7,568 nucleotides of DNA from Anaerolineales bacterium (GTDB lineage Bacteria; Chloroflexota; Anaerolineae; Promineifilales; Promineifilaceae). The translations under genes and the position numbers were made by a program. The stretch covers positions 1 through 7,568 of the forward strand of contig JAGQGA010000252.1 of NCBI GenBank assembly GCA_020432595.1. Reading direction: 5' to 3'. Below the pieces are notes generated by a model. The model did no database searches and had not been told where the DNA came from. It worked only from the letters and a program-made list of their open reading frames with translations. This document shows positions 6,423 to 7,568 of the stretch, piece after piece (position 1 is the first letter of the stretch; the number at the start of each line of letters is the position of its first letter).

Positions 6423-7568
6423 CTACCCCTTCATCTTCGCCAGCAGCGCCATCATCCGCTCATTTCCCCCCGCTGGCGGTCGCCAATCAACCTGAACGGC
6501 CGTTCCTCCCTGCCCCACCACACTGTCATAAAACATCTCCAACCCCACATTGATAGCCGCCAATGGCTTGTTCAATGGGTTACTTGTGGTGGTGGTGGGG
6601 AAAATTGGTGCAGCCAATGACTCTGATACGGCCTCAAAAGCGGCCGTTGGGTCGGTAAACAGTACCGCCCCCGCCGCTTGCAGGCGTTCCATTTGCTGCT
6701 CGCGGTTTTGCGGGTCGACGTCGGTGCCGATGAGCAGCACGGCAATGGGCAAATTACGGTTGGCTTTGGCGGCGGCAATCGCCGGAGCCAATTCTGCCGC
6801 TGGGTCGGGGTGCGCCCCTTCGCCCAGCACCACATCGAGCAAAATCAACCCCACGCCGGGGTCGGCCGCCTCCTGTGCCAGCCGCCGCAGCCGCAGGCTG
6901 TTGTCCATCATCGGGTGCAGCCGCCCCTGCGTAAAATCGTCCTCACCCATGTCCACAACGGTGTGGCCGTGGCTGTGAAACGGATCATCCAATTCAACTA
7001 CGCCGTCAAGCGACAAATTGGCGTGCAGCGGGGCGACGGTGGCGCGGAGCGTGAGCAACGCTTCATAGGCCAGGGTGCCGCCGGAAAAGAGGGCGCGAAG
7101 ATAGCCGTTAGTTTGTGGCAGCGATTGCGTGGGCGCGGCTTTACGCGGCAGCGAAACGGCCAACGAAGCGGTTTCGGACAGAGAACGGGCAAAATGGAGG
7201 TTGTTGAGTTGGTGAGCCGGAGGGGCGTAGCCGAAGAAGTTGACGATGACGGGTTTGCCGGTGGCGCGGGCAGCGGTGAGTAGCTGGTTGGCAACGGCCG
7301 TTTCTGGCGGTTTAGACATGAGGACAATAACGGCCGTTTGTGGGTCATCGCGCAGCAGTGCCAACGCCTGCAAAGCCGTCATGCCCCCCACCGCCCCCTT
7401 CAAATCCCGCCCGCCGGTGCCGATGGCGTGGGAAACGCCGCTGCCGAGGTTGTGGATTTGGCTGCTGATCGCCTGAATGCCGGTGCCAGACGCGCCGACA
7501 ATCCCCACATCGCCGCGCCGCACGCGGTTGGCAAACCCCAGCCCCACGCCGTTGATGATGGCCGTGCC
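6423..7568 (-). CDS. allF: FdrA/AllF-family protein, acyl-CoA synthetase-like (5' partial)
   Basis: The 381 visible residues form the middle and C-terminal part of an FdrA-family protein, related to the alpha subunit of succinyl-CoA synthetase. The frame is open past the window edge (GTAIINGVGLGFANRVRRG), so its start lies outside. The Rossmann-like CoA-binding module shows DVGIVGASGTGIQ, GVSHAIGTGGRDL, and VIVLMSKPP followed by GKPVIVNFFG. The second module shows YLRALFSGGTLAYEALL, HSHGHTVVDMGEDDFTQGR with HPMMD, ADPGVGLILLDVVLGEGAHPDPA and IGTDVDPQNREQQ. The tail carries NVGLEMFYDSVVGQGG then VDWRPPAGGNE, a block I associate with FdrA/DUF1116 systems. E. coli FdrA (AllF) is a subunit of oxamate carbamoyltransferase with AllG and AllH; the matching gene order here supports a similar complex. 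An N-terminal domain of perhaps 150 residues is missing. TAG stop at the complement of 6423-6425; the small downstream gene starts 2 bases later. Three AACGGCCGTT copies lie in this gene. Confidence 0.88.
   Translation of the reverse strand, partial: GTAIINGVGLGFANRVRRGDVGIVGASGTGIQAISSQIHNLGSGVSHAIGTGGRDLKGAVGGMTALQALALLRDDPQTAVIVLMSKPPETAVANQLLTAARATGKPVIVNFFGYAPPAHQLNNLHFARSLSETASLAVSLPRKAAPTQSLPQTNGYLRALFSGGTLAYEALLTLRATVAPLHANLSLDGVVELDDPFHSHGHTVVDMGEDDFTQGRLHPMMDNSLRLRRLAQEAADPGVGLILLDVVLGEGAHPDPAAELAPAIAAAKANRNLPIAVLLIGTDVDPQNREQQMERLQAAGAVLFTDPTAAFEAVSESLAAPIFPTTTTSNPLNKPLAAINVGLEMFYDSVVGQGGTAVQVDWRPPAGGNERMMALLAKMKG

Larger units (their letters stand above)
968..7338. repeat. Dispersed palindrome AACGGCCGTT, 15 exact copies
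   Basis: Exact copies of the 10-bp palindrome start at 968, 1181, 1352, 1960, 2066, 2138, 2189 (ParB/UspA gene), 3913, 4190, 4513 (hydrolase), 6178 (AllG-like), 6259 (small gene), 6495, 7293 and 7329 (AllF-like). Near copies include ACGGCCGTT at 4281 and 4738 and AACGGCCGT at 4902. With equal base use a given 10-mer would be expected about 0.007 times in this length. Every exact copy is inside a coding sequence, and none is in the aldolase fragment, the CAP gene or an intergenic gap. It resembles a highly iterated palindrome and contains the CGGCCG/GGCC core often recognised by DNA methyltransferases; function unknown. Confidence 0.95.

Noticed and set aside
968..7338. Regularly spaced palindromes as a CRISPR-like array
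   Set aside because: Spacing is irregular (tens to more than a thousand bases), the word is only 10 bp and all copies are inside coding genes.
7545..7547. GTG as the start codon of the AllF-like gene
   Set aside because: The frame stays open to the window edge, and the residues before it (GTAIING) continue the FdrA-type match, so this GTG is an internal valine.

Overview
The window reads like a chromosomal segment of a moderately GC-rich, uncultured-type Chloroflexota bacterium (Anaerolineae/Caldilineae-like). This placement is an inference from three things: a ParB-like plus universal-stress-protein fusion of a kind I associate with that phylum, a secreted CAP protein carrying a Tyr-Leu-Pro-Ile-Ile motif behind its signal peptide, and short GAGATT-, GAAGTT- and ACAGGATT-type repeats between genes. 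I see no phage, transposase, CRISPR, tRNA or rRNA signal.

Layout, plus strand (3-4972). The C-terminal half of a dihydrodipicolinate synthase/N-acetylneuraminate lyase family aldolase (3-476) is followed by a 555-residue ParB-like/UspA fusion (552-2219), a secreted CAP (SCP/PR-1, YkwD-like) protein (2416-3033) and a CocE/NonD-type serine hydrolase (3104-4972). Each of the three gaps between these genes holds a different inverted-repeat element (478-531, 2255-2288, 3045-3095). The genes therefore look like separately terminated units rather than one operon, and no common pathway is evident.

Layout, minus strand (7568 down to 4957). A tight operon, transcribed leftwards, encodes a FdrA/AllF-family protein (N-terminus outside the window), an unrecognised 64-residue protein, and a DUF1116/YlbE/AllG-family protein. 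In E. coli FdrA, YlbE and YlbF (AllF, AllG, AllH) have been assigned to oxamate carbamoyltransferase, which works between oxalurate and oxamate plus carbamoyl phosphate. The two large genes here suggest a related carbamoyl-transfer complex. The small protein sits between them with its own ribosome binding site. No AllH (DUF2877) or carbamate kinase gene is visible. The operon ends by running 16 bp into the 3' end of the convergent hydrolase gene.

The most striking feature cuts across the genes. The perfect 10-bp palindrome AACGGCCGTT occurs 15 times in 7.6 kb, where about 0.01 copies would be expected by chance. All copies lie inside coding sequence, on both gene orientations, and 13 of the 15 are read in the frame that gives Thr-Ala-Val. 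This behaves like a highly iterated palindrome comparable in kind to cyanobacterial HIP1, and it is my best candidate for an undescribed system in this window.
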